From assembly GCF_032399705.1 (NCBI RefSeq), contig NZ_CP135922.1, positions 1 to 64,000 on the forward strand: 64,000 nucleotides of DNA, given 5' to 3'. The position numbers were made by a program, and so were the translations under genes. Source of the DNA: Paenibacillus sp. BIC5C1 (GTDB taxonomy: Bacteria > Bacillota > Bacilli > Paenibacillales > Paenibacillaceae). How positions within the stretch are numbered: the stretch's first letter is position 1; each line of letters begins with the position of its first letter. This document shows positions 33,370 to 42,234 of this stretch, in pieces. The notes below the pieces were generated by a model that was given only the letters and a program-made list of their open reading frames with translations, made no database searches and had not been told where the DNA came from.

Positions 33370-34554
33370 GTGGGCACATTCCAACCAGAAGAGACCCATG
33401 AGTCACGATCATCCAGTAAGTCTTTCGCGTTGCGGTGGAAGCATGAGAACATGCGTCAAATGGCATTGATCGCGATTTTCTCAATTGCGCTTACAATCAT
33501 GATCTTGTTAGTCGTTTACGGTCAGGCCGGGAAACAAATTTCACTGGTTATTGATGGCAAAGCTCAAGTGGTAGAGACTCGTACAGGAATGCTTCAGGAA
33601 ATGCTGGAGGAGCAGTCAATCACAGTCAGCCCTCACGATCAGGTATCCATGCCTTTGAATGGGGCGATCACAGATGGAGACCGCATCGTTATTGAGCGGG
33701 CCGTTCCAGTTAATATTACGGCAGACGGAGACACCAAGACTCTGTATACAACCGATTCATCGGTAAAAGATGCGATTAAAAAATCAGGTATTCAGATTGC
33801 AAGTGAAGACAAAGTTTATCCGGCGCTTGGAACCACTATTGAAGCGGATATGAAAATTCGTGTTGTGCGGGTAACAAAGCGTACGGTGGAAGTGGAACAG
33901 CCGATTGCTTATAAAGTGATCAAGACGGCTGACCCTAGCCTGTACAAAGGTGACAATCGTGTCATTGTGAGCGGTAAAGAAGGCACGCTTGTACAACATA
34001 TTGAAAAGGTGTTCCAGGATGGAGAATTGGTCTCCAAAAAAATGGTGGGTAAATCGGTCGCAACGAATCGCGTTGATAAAGTGATTGCCGTTGGTACCAA
34101 AGCCAAACCTGTTGTGAAAGAGCCAGTGATTCAGACGGTATCGGCGCAGACTTCCACGACAAAAACAGCAACAACTACGAACTCGAAGAAAACCGCTGCC
34201 TCGGGCAGTAAAGTAATTACCGTTTCAGGCAGTTCTTTTAAATATTCTAAAGTATTAAAAAATGTATCCATGACGGCATACTCTTCTGAAGAGCCCGGTA
34301 TCGGCACAAAAACGGCATCAGGTACTCGGGTAACCGAGGGACGTACCATTGCAGTGGATCCCAAAGTCATTCCAATTGGCTGGTGGGTGTATATCGAGGG
34401 CCTTGGCTTCCGTCGTGCGGAAGACACAGGTGGTGCCATTAAAGGCAACAAAATTGATGTGTATTATGATAGTGTGAAGCATGCCCTGAACTTCGGACGG
34501 AAGAAAGGCAAGACGGTATATGTGATTGGTCCGGTGAAGCCGGAAGCGAACTAA
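33370..34554 (+). CDS. yabE: YabE: DUF348/G5/3D-domain cell wall protein
   Basis: A 394-residue secreted or membrane-tethered wall protein related to resuscitation-promoting factors. A single hydrophobic segment (about 30-50) is followed by two DUF348 repeats (SLVIDGKAQVVETRTGML and NITADGDTKTLYTTD), a G5 domain (KVIKTADPSLYKGDNRV), a Thr/Lys linker, and a C-terminal 3D domain (MTAYSSEEPG to DTGGAIKGNKIDVYY) with the three aspartates of this MltA-like fold. GTG 33370 has AAGGAGG eight bases upstream and is preferred to ATG 33352, which overlaps that site. Expression is probably under the riboswitch. Confidence 0.9.
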   Translation: MGTFQPEETHESRSSSKSFALRWKHENMRQMALIAIFSIALTIMILLVVYGQAGKQISLVIDGKAQVVETRTGMLQEMLEEQSITVSPHDQVSMPLNGAITDGDRIVIERAVPVNITADGDTKTLYTTDSSVKDAIKKSGIQIASEDKVYPALGTTIEADMKIRVVRVTKRTVEVEQPIAYKVIKTADPSLYKGDNRVIVSGKEGTLVQHIEKVFQDGELVSKKMVGKSVATNRVDKVIAVGTKAKPVVKEPVIQTVSAQTSTTKTATTTNSKKTAASGSKVITVSGSSFKYSKVLKNVSMTAYSSEEPGIGTKTASGTRVTEGRTIAVDPKVIPIGWWVYIEGLGFRRAEDTGGAIKGNKIDVYYDSVKHALNFGRKKGKTVYVIGPVKPEAN

Positions 34555-34618
34555 AATCGTTTTACTTTGAAATGGGAATGCTATAAAATATAAGCATGAA
34601 TGAATCATGCGGAATATG

Positions 34619-34685
34619 CGGCGGGGGGGTCTGAATTCAGTCTCCCCCGCCGTTTGGCAGAGAAGAGGATATTCCTCTTCTTTTT
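34619..34685 (+). terminator. Tandem hairpins between yabE and rnmV
   Basis: First hairpin CGGCGGGGG/CCCCCGCCG (34619-34627 with 34644-34652) has no T tract. The second, AGAAGAGG/CCTCTTCT (34661-34668 with 34674-34681), runs into TTTT and looks like a real terminator only 24 bp before rnmV. Together they may attenuate read-through from yabE into rnmV. Confidence 0.72.
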
Positions 34686-34709
34686 GCGTTAGAAAGGAAG
34701 AAATGGAAC

Positions 34710-35255
34710 ATGATAAAAGAAGTGATCGTGGTTGAAGGTCGTGACGATACCGTAGCCATTCGGCGTGCGGTTCAGGCAGATACGATCGAGACTGGTGGGT
34801 CTGCTATCAACCAGCGCATTCTAAAGCGGATTGCACTTGCTCAAGAGAGACGTGGTGTGATCGTACTGACAGATCCGGATCATGCTGGAGAACGTATTCG
34901 TAAAATCATCGCCAATAAAGTACCTGGCTGCAAACATGCTTTCATTCCAGAGGCAGATGCTACGCGCAAAGGCGACATCGGAGTGGAGAACGCCTCACCG
35001 GAGGCGATTCGTCATGCACTGGCACGTGTACACACGTCATATGAAGGCGCACCAAGTCTGATCGATTGGGAGGATCTGATTGCGGCGGGACTGATTGTGC
35101 ATCCACAGGCTGCTGCACGTCGTATGGAGATGGGCAATCTGCTGGGTATAGGTTACTGCAACGGCAAACAGTTCCACAAACGGTTGAGTGTATTCCAGAT
35201 TACCCGGGAAGAATTCTCCGAAGCATTATCGCAAATTGAACGTGAAGGATTGTGA
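34710..35255 (+). CDS. rnmV: Ribonuclease M5
   Basis: A 181-residue TOPRIM nuclease that trims 5S rRNA precursor at both ends. TOPRIM motif VVEGRDD is at 7-13, followed by [12 protein letters not shown] carrying the DxD-type acidic residues. AAAGGAAG lies about 11 bases upstream of ATG 34710. Its substrate-encoding 5S gene is in the same window. The rsmA start is five bases after its stop. Confidence 0.95.
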   Translation: MIKEVIVVEGRDDTVAIRRAVQADTIETGGSAINQRILKRIALAQERRGVIVLTDPDHAGERIRKIIANKVPGCKHAFIPEADATRKGDIGVENASPEAIRHALARVHTSYEGAPSLIDWEDLIAAGLIVHPQAAARRMEMGNLLGIGYCNGKQFHKRLSVFQITREEFSEALSQIEREGL

Positions 35256-35259
35256 GCGT

Positions 35260-36162
35260 ATGAAAGGCATGGAAGAAACCGTAGAGATTGCAACACCCAA
35301 ACGAACCAAAGAAATTATTCAAAGACACGGATTTTCATTCAAGAAGAGCCTGGGTCAGAACTTTCTGATCGATCAAAATATATTAAACAAAATTGTAAAT
35401 GCAGCTGATCTGGACGAGTCCAAGGGGGCACTTGAGATCGGACCAGGTATTGGCGCACTCACAGAACGTCTGGCTCGTGTAGCTGGTCCTGTAACGGCTG
35501 TAGAGATTGATCAGAGATTGATCCCGATTCTGGGTGAAGTGATGCAGCCTTATCCGAACGTACGTGTGCATCACGGGGATGTGCTGAAGCTGGATCTAGC
35601 CGAGTTGTTCCGCAACGATTTTGGAACGGTGGATAAAGTGAGTGTTGTGGCCAATCTGCCTTACTATGTAACGACACCAATCATGATGAAGCTGCTCGAA
35701 GAGAAGCTGCCAGTAGACAGCATTGTAGTCATGATCCAGAAGGAAGTGGCCGAACGCATGGCTGCTGCACCGGGATCAAAGGACTATGGAAGTCTGAGCA
35801 TTGCGGTTCAGTACTACAGTATGCCGGAATTGGTCTGTATTGTTCCGCCCACGGTCTTTATTCCGCAGCCTAATGTGGAATCGGCAGTAATCAAGTTAAA
35901 GGTGCGTGAGCAGCCACCGGTTGAAGTTCCCGACGAGGCACATTTCTTCGAAGTGGTACAGGCTTCCTTCGCGCAGCGTAGAAAAACAATCTCCAATAAT
36001 TTGAAAGCTCGTTTCTTCACAAAGGAGAACAGAGAACAGGCTGATCAGCTGTTGGAGCAGGCCGGTATTCAACCTTCAAGACGGGGAGAAACATTGAGCC
36101 TGCAGGAGTATGCAACACTCTGTACCGTAATGTGGGAAGCCGGGGTACGCGCAGCTCTGTAA
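35260..36162 (+). CDS. rsmA: 16S rRNA A1518/A1519 dimethyltransferase (KsgA)
   Basis: A 300-residue enzyme that dimethylates two adjacent adenines at the 3' end of 16S rRNA; its loss gives kasugamycin resistance. Motifs: [30 protein letters not shown] (SAM site), and [10 protein letters not shown] (catalytic). Start ATG 35260 lies after GAAGGATTGTGAGCG; an alternative ATG is 35269. The longer frame upstream overlaps rnmV and is not used. Confidence 0.95.
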   Translation: MKGMEETVEIATPKRTKEIIQRHGFSFKKSLGQNFLIDQNILNKIVNAADLDESKGALEIGPGIGALTERLARVAGPVTAVEIDQRLIPILGEVMQPYPNVRVHHGDVLKLDLAELFRNDFGTVDKVSVVANLPYYVTTPIMMKLLEEKLPVDSIVVMIQKEVAERMAAAPGSKDYGSLSIAVQYYSMPELVCIVPPTVFIPQPNVESAVIKLKVREQPPVEVPDEAHFFEVVQASFAQRRKTISNNLKARFFTKENREQADQLLEQAGIQPSRRGETLSLQEYATLCTVMWEAGVRAAL

Positions 36163-36221
36163 AATTCGGATGAACCAATCCGGGTTTCTGCCCATACGAT
36201 GGGGTAGAGGTGATTATGTTG

Positions 36222-37118
36222 ATGAATATCGGAGACTTGGTCGTTCGAAAGTCATACGGTGGAGATGTGACTTTTCGGGTGGAAGGCCTCCAGTCGGACG
36301 GTGCCATCATTAAAGGGACCGAGTTCCGGCTGTTAGCCGATTCCCCTGTGGACGATTTGATACAGGTTCCTTATGAACCGCAGAGTGCGAAGACGAGGCA
36401 GGCTCACGTGAAGGCACATCAGACGCTCTCACGCCTGCAGCAGAATCGAATGGAACAGGCCGAGCGCAATCGCGAAGGAATAGTTCAGGAATGGTCTGTG
36501 CAACAAGAACCGGCTTATTTCGAGATGCCTGGCAAAGTGCTGCACTTGGATGGTGACCCCAATTATCTAAAAAAAAGCATGAACCTTTATGAGCAGCTTC
36601 GTGTTCCCGCAGAGGGCCAATATGTACATGAGTCGGCCATGGCTGACACGTTATATCGTCTGCTGCCGAAAGTGCGTCCGGATATCGTTGTCATTACTGG
36701 CCATGACGGAGTACTCAAGACTCGTCAGCCCTACGACTTATATAGTCTGGGCAGCTACAAGAATTCGCAGAACTTCGTATCCGCTATTCAGGTGGCTAGG
36801 CAGTATGAACGTCATCTCGATGCGCTCACGATTGTAGCTGGTGCGTGTCAGTCCCACTTTGAGGCTTTGCTGCGGGCTGGAGCTAACTTTGCTAGCTCAC
36901 CGGGCCGAATTCTCATTCATGCTCTGGACCCGGTCTATGTGGCAGCCAAGGCAGCCTTCACGTCGGTACGGGAAACCGTGAACATGAATGACATTTTGCA
37001 TAACACGATTAGTGGCAGTCAGGGTGTGGGCGGCGTAGAGACACGGGGGAGTTATCGCGTAGGTCTGCCCGGGTTGAATGATTTATCCACGTTAAAAGTG
37101 AATCCATCAGCCGTCTGA
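36222..37118 (+). CDS. yabG: Sporulation-specific protease YabG
   Basis: A 298-residue protease that processes spore coat proteins such as SpoIVA and SafA in B. subtilis, under sigma-K. The sequence opens NIGDLVVRKSYGGDVTFRV and contains VLHLDGDPNYLKKS and VITGHDGVLKTRQPYDLYSLGSYKNS pieces typical of peptidase family U57. ATG 36222 has AGAGGTGA eight bases upstream; GTG 36210 and ATG 36216 are in frame but overlap or crowd the ribosome site. A terminator follows. Confidence 0.93.
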   Translation: MNIGDLVVRKSYGGDVTFRVEGLQSDGAIIKGTEFRLLADSPVDDLIQVPYEPQSAKTRQAHVKAHQTLSRLQQNRMEQAERNREGIVQEWSVQQEPAYFEMPGKVLHLDGDPNYLKKSMNLYEQLRVPAEGQYVHESAMADTLYRLLPKVRPDIVVITGHDGVLKTRQPYDLYSLGSYKNSQNFVSAIQVARQYERHLDALTIVAGACQSHFEALLRAGANFASSPGRILIHALDPVYVAAKAAFTSVRETVNMNDILHNTISGSQGVGGVETRGSYRVGLPGLNDLSTLKVNPSAV

Positions 37119-37131
37119 AGATGGCAGAAGA

Positions 37132-37157
37132 AAGTCCCATTTAGGGGCTTTTTTTGT
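37132..37157 (+). terminator. Terminator after yabG
   Basis: AAGTCCC/GGGGCTT stem (one G-U) with TTTTTTTG after it. Confidence 0.82.
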
Positions 37158-37172
37158 TTGCAAAAAAATTCA

Positions 37173-37202
37173 TTGACAACAACTTTTTGATACTGATATA
37201 AT
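37173..37202 (+). promoter_or_regulatory. veg promoter P1
   Basis: TTGACA (37173-37178), 18-bp spacer, TATAAT (37197-37202) with extended TG at 37194-37195. Confidence 0.85.
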
Positions 37203-37215
37203 AATTAGTTTTGAT

Positions 37216-37244
37216 TTGACAATGACTGTAAAATCCGGTATAAT
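37216..37244 (+). promoter_or_regulatory. veg promoter P2, exact sigma-A consensus
   Basis: TTGACA (37216-37221), 17-bp spacer, TATAAT (37239-37244): both hexamers and spacing are perfect. 28 bp before the veg start. The veg promoter of B. subtilis is also among its strongest. Confidence 0.9.
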
Positions 37245-37271
37245 GGACAAGAAAAGAGGTGGTCGTCGACA

Positions 37272-37547
37272 ATGGCTAAAAATACGCTATTGGATATCAA
37301 ACGCAATCTCGATGCACATATCGGTCAGAAAATTATGCTGCGGGCTAATGGTGGCCGCCGTAAGACCATTGAGCGTACGGGTGTATTGGAAGAAACGTAC
37401 CCTTCTGTTTTTATTGTCAAGCTTGATGAGGAGCAAGAAACTTTCAAGCGAGTATCCTACAGTTATGCTGATATACTTACGGAATCGGTGGAAGTCATGG
37501 TATTTGATCCAGGCAGCCAGACGCATAGCTCCTACATGGAGACGTAA
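37272..37547 (+). CDS. veg: Veg protein
   Basis: A 91-residue protein highly conserved in Firmicutes ([52 protein letters not shown]). In B. subtilis Veg stimulates biofilm formation, apparently by acting on SinR; it has an SH3-like barrel fold. AGAGGTGG lies nine bases before ATG 37272. Two strong promoters and a strong terminator make it a highly expressed single-gene unit. Confidence 0.94.
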   Translation: MAKNTLLDIKRNLDAHIGQKIMLRANGGRRKTIERTGVLEETYPSVFIVKLDEEQETFKRVSYSYADILTESVEVMVFDPGSQTHSSYMET

Positions 37548-37560
37548 GTATCGATTTACG

Positions 37561-37594
37561 GCGATTCTGCCCCCTTGGGCAGGTCGCTTTTTTT
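37561..37594 (+). terminator. Terminator after veg
   Basis: GCGA..CTGCC pairs with GGCAG.TCGC, followed by seven T. Confidence 0.9.
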
Positions 37595-37637
37595 ATTTTA
37601 AAAATCTGCTCATCCTCGGAGAGCCATAGTTGATCAG

Positions 37638-37667
37638 GAATGAGTCTGGGGAAGAAGCGGCATACTA
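37638..37667 (+). promoter_or_regulatory. Candidate sigma-G promoter of sspF
   Basis: GAATGA (37638-37643, fits GNATRN), 17-bp spacer, CATACTA (37661-37667, exact CATNNTA). It lies 98 bp before the spore gene sspF. Confidence 0.6.
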
Positions 37668-37764
37668 TTTGGACAGGTTCAAGGCATTTTTCTTGGCCTG
37701 GGGGCAAATAGTCCCGGATACGAATGGACTTATCATGAATGAACTATTTCGAGGAGGATGACCC

Positions 37765-37941
37765 ATGAGCCGGAGAAGAAGAAGTGTAATGTCGGATGAA
37801 CTCAAGAATGAACTGGCAAAAGACCTAGGTTTCTATGATACCGTCCAGCAGGAAGGTTGGGGCGGAATCAAAGCGAAGGATGCGGGCAATATGGTGAAAC
37901 GGGCCATTCAACTTGCGGAAGAAGCGGCACGCAAATCGTAA
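37765..37941 (+). CDS. sspF: Alpha/beta-type small acid-soluble spore protein SspF
   Basis: A 58-residue protein beginning [20 protein letters not shown] and containing [18 protein letters not shown], the SASP DNA-binding segment; near identical in layout to B. subtilis SspF. Such proteins coat and protect forespore DNA. GAGGAGG lies seven bases before ATG 37765. It is the expected neighbour between veg and ispE. The usual germination-protease site is not obvious in this minor SASP. Confidence 0.93.
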   Translation: MSRRRRSVMSDELKNELAKDLGFYDTVQQEGWGGIKAKDAGNMVKRAIQLAEEAARKS

Positions 37942-38018
37942 TCCGGTTCAAACGGTTTGGAGAGCGGGGCAATCCGGCAGGAATGACCTCGCTTTTTCCC
38001 CATGGATGCGGAATAGAA

Positions 38019-38047
38019 ATGACTTGACAGCCCCATTTTGATATAAT
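38019..38047 (+). promoter_or_regulatory. Candidate sigma-A promoter of ispE
   Basis: ATGACT (38019-38024), 17-bp spacer, TATAAT (38042-38047). An exact TTGACA at 38024-38029 is only 12 bp from the -10, too close to serve with it. Confidence 0.5.
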
Positions 38048-38081
38048 ATGTTAAGTTGTCTTAGGGAAAAGGTGAGGACGG

Positions 38082-38945
38082 GTGAACGCCTTGAAAATTT
38101 ACGAAAAAGCGCCTGCTAAAATCAATTTGATGCTAGACGTTTTACATAAAAGAAGAGATGGATTTCACGAAGTTGAGATGATCATGACGATGGTGGATCT
38201 TGCCGATCGACTGGAAATGTCTGAGCTTCCTCGTGACACGATCTTTATCTCCAGTCAGGCGGGATATATCCCCCTGGATGAGAAGAACCTGGCTTTTCAG
38301 GCAGCCAGGCTCATCAAAGAGCGTTATGATGTGAAAACTGGAGTCCATATTCATCTGGACAAAAAAATACCGGTGGCCGCCGGACTTGCTGGCGGCAGCA
38401 GTGATGCAGCAGCAACGCTGCGTGGATTGAATCGCCTATGGCGTCTCAACATCCCGGATCAAGAGCTTCAGGAGCTCGGAGCTGAACTGGGGTCTGATGT
38501 GCCTTTCTGCATTACAGGTGGAACAGCACTTGCTACAGGCCGTGGGGAGAAGCTGACACCGATGCCGAATCCCCCACAATGTTGGGTGATCTTGGCCAAG
38601 CCGCCGATTAATGTGTCCACAGCCGACGTCTACGGGCGTTTCCGCAGCGACAAGATTGTTCGTCATCTGAGTGCTGCCAAAATGGAGCAGGCCATCCGTA
38701 ACCAATCCTTTGCCGAAGTGTGCGGGCAGATGGGGAATGTGCTTGAGGACGTAACGTTGAAGCTGTATCCGGAAGTTCAGCATCTGAAAGATGCCATGAT
38801 TCGGCTTGGAGCAGACGGAGTATTAATGTCAGGCAGTGGTCCAACCGTGTTTGGATTAGTTTCCAAAGAGTCCAAGGTTGCCCGAGTCTACAATGGACTG
38901 CGAGGCTTCTGTAAAGAAGTTTATGCTGTACGTATGCTAACCTAA
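38082..38945 (+). CDS. ispE: 4-diphosphocytidyl-2-C-methyl-D-erythritol kinase
   Basis: GHMP-family kinase of the MEP isoprenoid pathway, 287 residues. Motifs: EKAPAKINL near the start, [17 protein letters not shown] (ATP-binding GHMP motif) and [11 protein letters not shown] at the C-terminus. Start GTG 38082 lies after GGTGAGG; TTG 38091 would align better with B. subtilis (KIYEKAP) but is 13 bases from the ribosome site. In B. subtilis it also lies just before purR. Confidence 0.95.
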   Translation: MNALKIYEKAPAKINLMLDVLHKRRDGFHEVEMIMTMVDLADRLEMSELPRDTIFISSQAGYIPLDEKNLAFQAARLIKERYDVKTGVHIHLDKKIPVAAGLAGGSSDAAATLRGLNRLWRLNIPDQELQELGAELGSDVPFCITGGTALATGRGEKLTPMPNPPQCWVILAKPPINVSTADVYGRFRSDKIVRHLSAAKMEQAIRNQSFAEVCGQMGNVLEDVTLKLYPEVQHLKDAMIRLGADGVLMSGSGPTVFGLVSKESKVARVYNGLRGFCKEVYAVRMLT

Positions 38946-38997
38946 TATTCGCTTTTATAATGTACAAACACGTATAAAGGTGGTATATTTTTAAATA

Positions 38998-39010
38998 ATT
39001 ATTCGGATTT
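38998..39010. promoter_or_regulatory. Candidate PurBox upstream of purR
   Basis: ATTATTCGGATTT matches the reverse PurBox (AWWGTTCGGWWWT) at 12 of 13 positions, 33 bp before purR. The second box of a usual pair is weak (TTTTCCG around 39015). Confidence 0.35.
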
Positions 39011-39043
39011 GGATGTTTTCCGTGATCGTGAGGATGGATCTCT

Positions 39044-39871
39044 GTGAAGAAATTAAAACGAAGCGCAAGGCTGGTTGAAATGACGCAGTACTTATTGTCT
39101 AGACCGCATACGGTTATTCCGTTGACCACATTTGCCGAACGCTATGGAGCTGCGAAGTCGTCGATCAGTGAAGATTTGGCGATTATCAAGGAAGTGTTCG
39201 AAGAAGGTGGTTCGGGAGAACTGCATACACTGGCTGGAGCAGCCGGGGGAGTAAAGTGGATTCCGAAGGTGTCCAGAGAACTGGCACTGGCTTTTGCAGA
39301 ACGACTTTCTACCCAGCTTGCGCAGCCGGATCGGATACTCCCTGGTGAATATCTGTACATGTCCGACCTGCTTGGACAGCCCGCATTGATGAATGAAGCT
39401 GGCAAGATTTTTGCAACGGCCTTTGGCAATATGGATATTGATGTGGTGATGACGGTCGAGACTAAAGGGATTCCGCTTGCTTATGCTACCGGAGCCCAAC
39501 TCAATCTGCCTGTAGTGCTCGTGCGCAGGGACCATCAGGCTACGGAAGGATCGGCCGTAAGTATCAATTATGTATCCGGGTCCCATAAAAGCCTACATAC
39601 CATGTCCCTATCTCGCAGGGCCATGCGTGAGCACTCCAGAGTGCTCATTGTAGATGATTTTATGAAGGCTGGGGGAACCGTCCAAGGGATGATCGACCTA
39701 TTGGCCGAGTTTAATGCCACGGTAGCCGGAGTAGGCGTATTAGTAGAATCTGGATCGGTTGATTCAGAAGAACGACTGCTGACGGACTACATATCTCTGG
39801 CGAAGCTGACGGCAGTTGATGCGAAGAGCAGACACATTTCCGTTAAGCCTGGCAACTATTTTGACCTGTAG
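39044..39871 (+). CDS. purR: Purine operon repressor PurR
   Basis: A 275-residue repressor with an N-terminal winged helix (MTQYLLSRPHTVIPLTTFAERYG, given by start at residue 13) and a C-terminal phosphoribosyltransferase-like domain whose PRPP motif is VLIVDDFMKAGGT. PRPP binding relieves repression of purine genes. Start GTG 39044 with AGGATGG seven bases upstream. yabJ, which follows purR in B. subtilis, is missing; spoVG comes next. Confidence 0.95.
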   Translation: MKKLKRSARLVEMTQYLLSRPHTVIPLTTFAERYGAAKSSISEDLAIIKEVFEEGGSGELHTLAGAAGGVKWIPKVSRELALAFAERLSTQLAQPDRILPGEYLYMSDLLGQPALMNEAGKIFATAFGNMDIDVVMTVETKGIPLAYATGAQLNLPVVLVRRDHQATEGSAVSINYVSGSHKSLHTMSLSRRAMREHSRVLIVDDFMKAGGTVQGMIDLLAEFNATVAGVGVLVESGSVDSEERLLTDYISLAKLTAVDAKSRHISVKPGNYFDL

Positions 39872-39990
39872 AATCATGACGAATTGCATGTCGGGAAAAG
39901 TTCTTTTCCATCGAGCTGGCACTAACAATGTCGAATTGTGTATTAAATAAAAAAATTCCTGAAATTAGGACATTTTTGTGGTTATAAAAA

Positions 39991-40020
39991 GAAGGAGTTC
40001 GTATAGGCTGTGTGGAATTA
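39991..40020 (+). promoter_or_regulatory. Sigma-H-type promoter of spoVG
   Basis: GAAGGAGTT (39991-39999; RNAGGAWWW with one mismatch), 12-bp spacer, GTGGAATTA (40012-40020; exact RNNGAATWW). spoVG is a classical sigma-H gene. Confidence 0.78.
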
Positions 40021-40059
40021 TACACCAAGTTCTGATGGAAAAAGGTGGTGAACACACAC

Positions 40060-40344
40060 ATGCAAATTACGGATGTCAGACTCCGCCGTGTTAACTCTGA
40101 GGGGAGAATGAAGGCTATCGCATCCATTACCATCGATAACGAATTCGTCGTTCATGACATTCGCGTCATCGATGGCAATAACGGAATGTTTGTTGCTATG
40201 CCGAGCAAGCGGACTCCTGACGGAGAATTCCGTGATATCGCCCACCCGATCTCTTCCGGTACTCGCGAGAAGATTCAAGCAGCTGTTTTGACTGAGTATG
40301 ATCGCGCAGCAACTGAGGAAGAAGTCATTGAAGAAGGTGCCTGA
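40060..40344 (+). CDS. spoVG: Septation regulator SpoVG
   Basis: A 94-residue nucleic-acid-binding protein ([40 protein letters not shown]) that affects asymmetric septation and, in other Firmicutes, many post-exponential genes. Start ATG 40060 has AAAGGTGGTG nine bases upstream; the in-frame GTGs at 40045 and 40048 fall inside that site. Preceded by a sigma-H-like promoter, followed by a strong terminator, so a single-gene unit. Confidence 0.96.
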   Translation: MQITDVRLRRVNSEGRMKAIASITIDNEFVVHDIRVIDGNNGMFVAMPSKRTPDGEFRDIAHPISSGTREKIQAAVLTEYDRAATEEEVIEEGA

Positions 40345-40365
40345 GAACATTATTGGGGTTCGAAG

Positions 40366-40403
40366 GAAAAGAGAGCCATGTCTTATGGCTCTCTTTTCTT
40401 TTT
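40366..40403 (+). terminator. Terminator after spoVG
   Basis: Perfect 13-bp stem GAAAAGAGAGCCA/TGGCTCTCTTTTC, 7-base loop, then TTTTT. Confidence 0.92.
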
Positions 40404-40728
40404 GACCGGAATAAGATATATTCAGTATTGAGTTTATTCACAGAAGAGCATTTTCGCAGCTTGAATGTTGCAAAATGTTGAAAGAACAAAAAGCGCAGCG
40501 TGCGCTTGGTAACAGGGCGGCATCTTAGGAATCATGGGAATCGGTTAAGCTCACAGGTACACGGCGTATACATATAGGTCACGATTTGTTGGTGTCCGCG
40601 TTGTTACGCGTGATTACAGAGACAGCAGGCGATGAACAAGACCGGCGCAGGGCCGGCTGAACGTTACTCATCGGATATATACAGGTAAGGTCAAACGATG
40701 GGTTTTTCAGAACAGGAGGTCGTAAATT
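40404..40728. other. Intergenic region before glmU
   Basis: 325 bp without a supported gene. It contains a GC-rich hairpin CCGGC...GCCGG at about 40641-40655 of unknown role. No clear promoter hexamer pair was found. Confidence 0.5.
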
Positions 40729-42129
40729 TTGAAAAGAATGGCAATCGTTCTTGCGGCAGGGCAAGGCAAACGTATGAAATCGAAATTGTACAAGGTACTG
40801 CATCCCGTATGCGGTAAACCGATGGTGGGTCACGTGCTGGATGCAGCTCTTCGCGCAGGCGTTGAACGTAGCGTCGTTGTGGTCGGTCATGGTGCCGAAG
40901 CGGTGCAGTCATTTTTGGGTTCCAGAGCAGAGTACGTGCTTCAGGCTGAACAGTTGGGAACAGGACATGCGGTGAAGCAGGTTAAATCTCTGCTCGGCAG
41001 TGAAGCAGGATCAACCATTGTTGTCTGTGGAGATACACCACTTGTGACCAGCGAGACGCTGGAAGGACTGATGAAGCTCCATGAGAGCCGCGGAGCAGCA
41101 GCAACGGTTCTCACAGCTAAACTGGACAATCCCAAAGGGTACGGCCGCGTTATTCGCGGAGAAGATGGTTCTGTACAGCGCATTGTTGAACAGAAGGATT
41201 GCACGGAGCAGGAAGATGCTGTGAACGAAATCAACACAGGTACGTACTGCTTCGATAATGCCAAATTATTCGCTGCGTTGGAGAAAGTGACGAACCAGAA
41301 TGCTCAGGGAGAGTATTATCTCACTGATGTGGTTGGCATTTTCCGTAATGATGGAGAAGTGGTGGAAGCTTACATGTCAGATGACATCGCGGAATCCATC
41401 GGAGTTAATGATCGACTTGCCCTTTCACAAGCAGAAGCGTTCATGCGTGAACGTTTGGCGGTGAAACATATGTTGAACGGTGTTACGATCATCGATCCGG
41501 CATCGACATATATCGGGGCGGATGTTACCATTGGATCAGATACAGTATTGTATCCGGGTACCATACTCAAAGGTACAACTACCATCGGCGAAGCATGCCA
41601 TATTGGTCCTCAGGCAGATGTGGAAGATAGCATCATTCAGGATGGAGTTACAATCAAGCATTCTGTACTGTCACAAACCGAGGTTGGATCAGAAGCAACT
41701 GTAGGTCCATTTGCTTATTTGCGTCCAGGCACCAAACTGGGCCGCAACGTAAAAATTGGTGACTTTGTTGAAGTGAAAAATGCTACAATTGATGAAGGCT
41801 CCAAAGTATCTCATCTCAGTTATATTGGGGATGCTAAAGTAGGGAAAAACGTAAATGTTGGATGCGGGGCAATAACAGTGAATTATGATGGATATAATAA
41901 AGCTGTAACGACGATTGAAGATGATGCGTTCGTAGGCAGTAATGTCAATCTGATTGCACCTGTCACGGTAGGAAAAGGCGCATATGTTGTTGCAGGCTCT
42001 ACCGTTACCCATTCTGTTCCCGAAAACGATCTTGCGATTGCCCGCCCACGCCAGGAGAACAAACCTGGATATGCGGAGAAAATTCGTGGTCGTGCCAAAG
42101 CCAAGAAACAAAATGCCAAACCCGAATAA
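40729..42129 (+). CDS. glmU: Bifunctional GlmU (UDP-GlcNAc synthesis)
   Basis: A 466-residue enzyme that acetylates glucosamine-1-phosphate and then couples it to UTP, giving UDP-GlcNAc for the wall. N-terminal uridylyltransferase: [20 protein letters not shown]-terminal left-handed beta-helix with hexapeptide repeats from about 250 ([17 protein letters not shown]). Start TTG 40729 is nine bases after ACAGGAGGT; ATG 40738 would be too far. prs follows after 101 bp. Confidence 0.97.
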   Translation: MKRMAIVLAAGQGKRMKSKLYKVLHPVCGKPMVGHVLDAALRAGVERSVVVVGHGAEAVQSFLGSRAEYVLQAEQLGTGHAVKQVKSLLGSEAGSTIVVCGDTPLVTSETLEGLMKLHESRGAAATVLTAKLDNPKGYGRVIRGEDGSVQRIVEQKDCTEQEDAVNEINTGTYCFDNAKLFAALEKVTNQNAQGEYYLTDVVGIFRNDGEVVEAYMSDDIAESIGVNDRLALSQAEAFMRERLAVKHMLNGVTIIDPASTYIGADVTIGSDTVLYPGTILKGTTTIGEACHIGPQADVEDSIIQDGVTIKHSVLSQTEVGSEATVGPFAYLRPGTKLGRNVKIGDFVEVKNATIDEGSKVSHLSYIGDAKVGKNVNVGCGAITVNYDGYNKAVTTIEDDAFVGSNVNLIAPVTVGKGAYVVAGSTVTHSVPENDLAIARPRQENKPGYAEKIRGRAKAKKQNAKPE

Positions 42130-42177
42130 GGGGTATTGATATTAAGAATTGCCTCCTGAACATCGGGGGGTGCCGAC

Positions 42178-42234
42178 ATGTCGCAGACGCTTATAGATTC
42201 CAATGAACCAGCACGGAGGGTTTTTATTTTATGA
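42178..42234 (+). CDS. Possible 18-residue ORF overlapping prs start
   Basis: ATG 42178, preceded by GGGGGGTG, opens an 18-codon frame ([11 protein letters not shown]... RRVFIL) whose TGA overlaps the prs ATG as ATGA. The prs ribosome site lies inside it. This could couple prs translation to the short frame, or be chance. No homologue recognised. Confidence 0.3.
   Translation: MSQTLIDSNEPARRVFIL

Noticed and set aside
38024..38029. Exact TTGACA before ispE as -35
   Set aside because: Only 12 bp from TATAAT, which does not support sigma-A promoter geometry.
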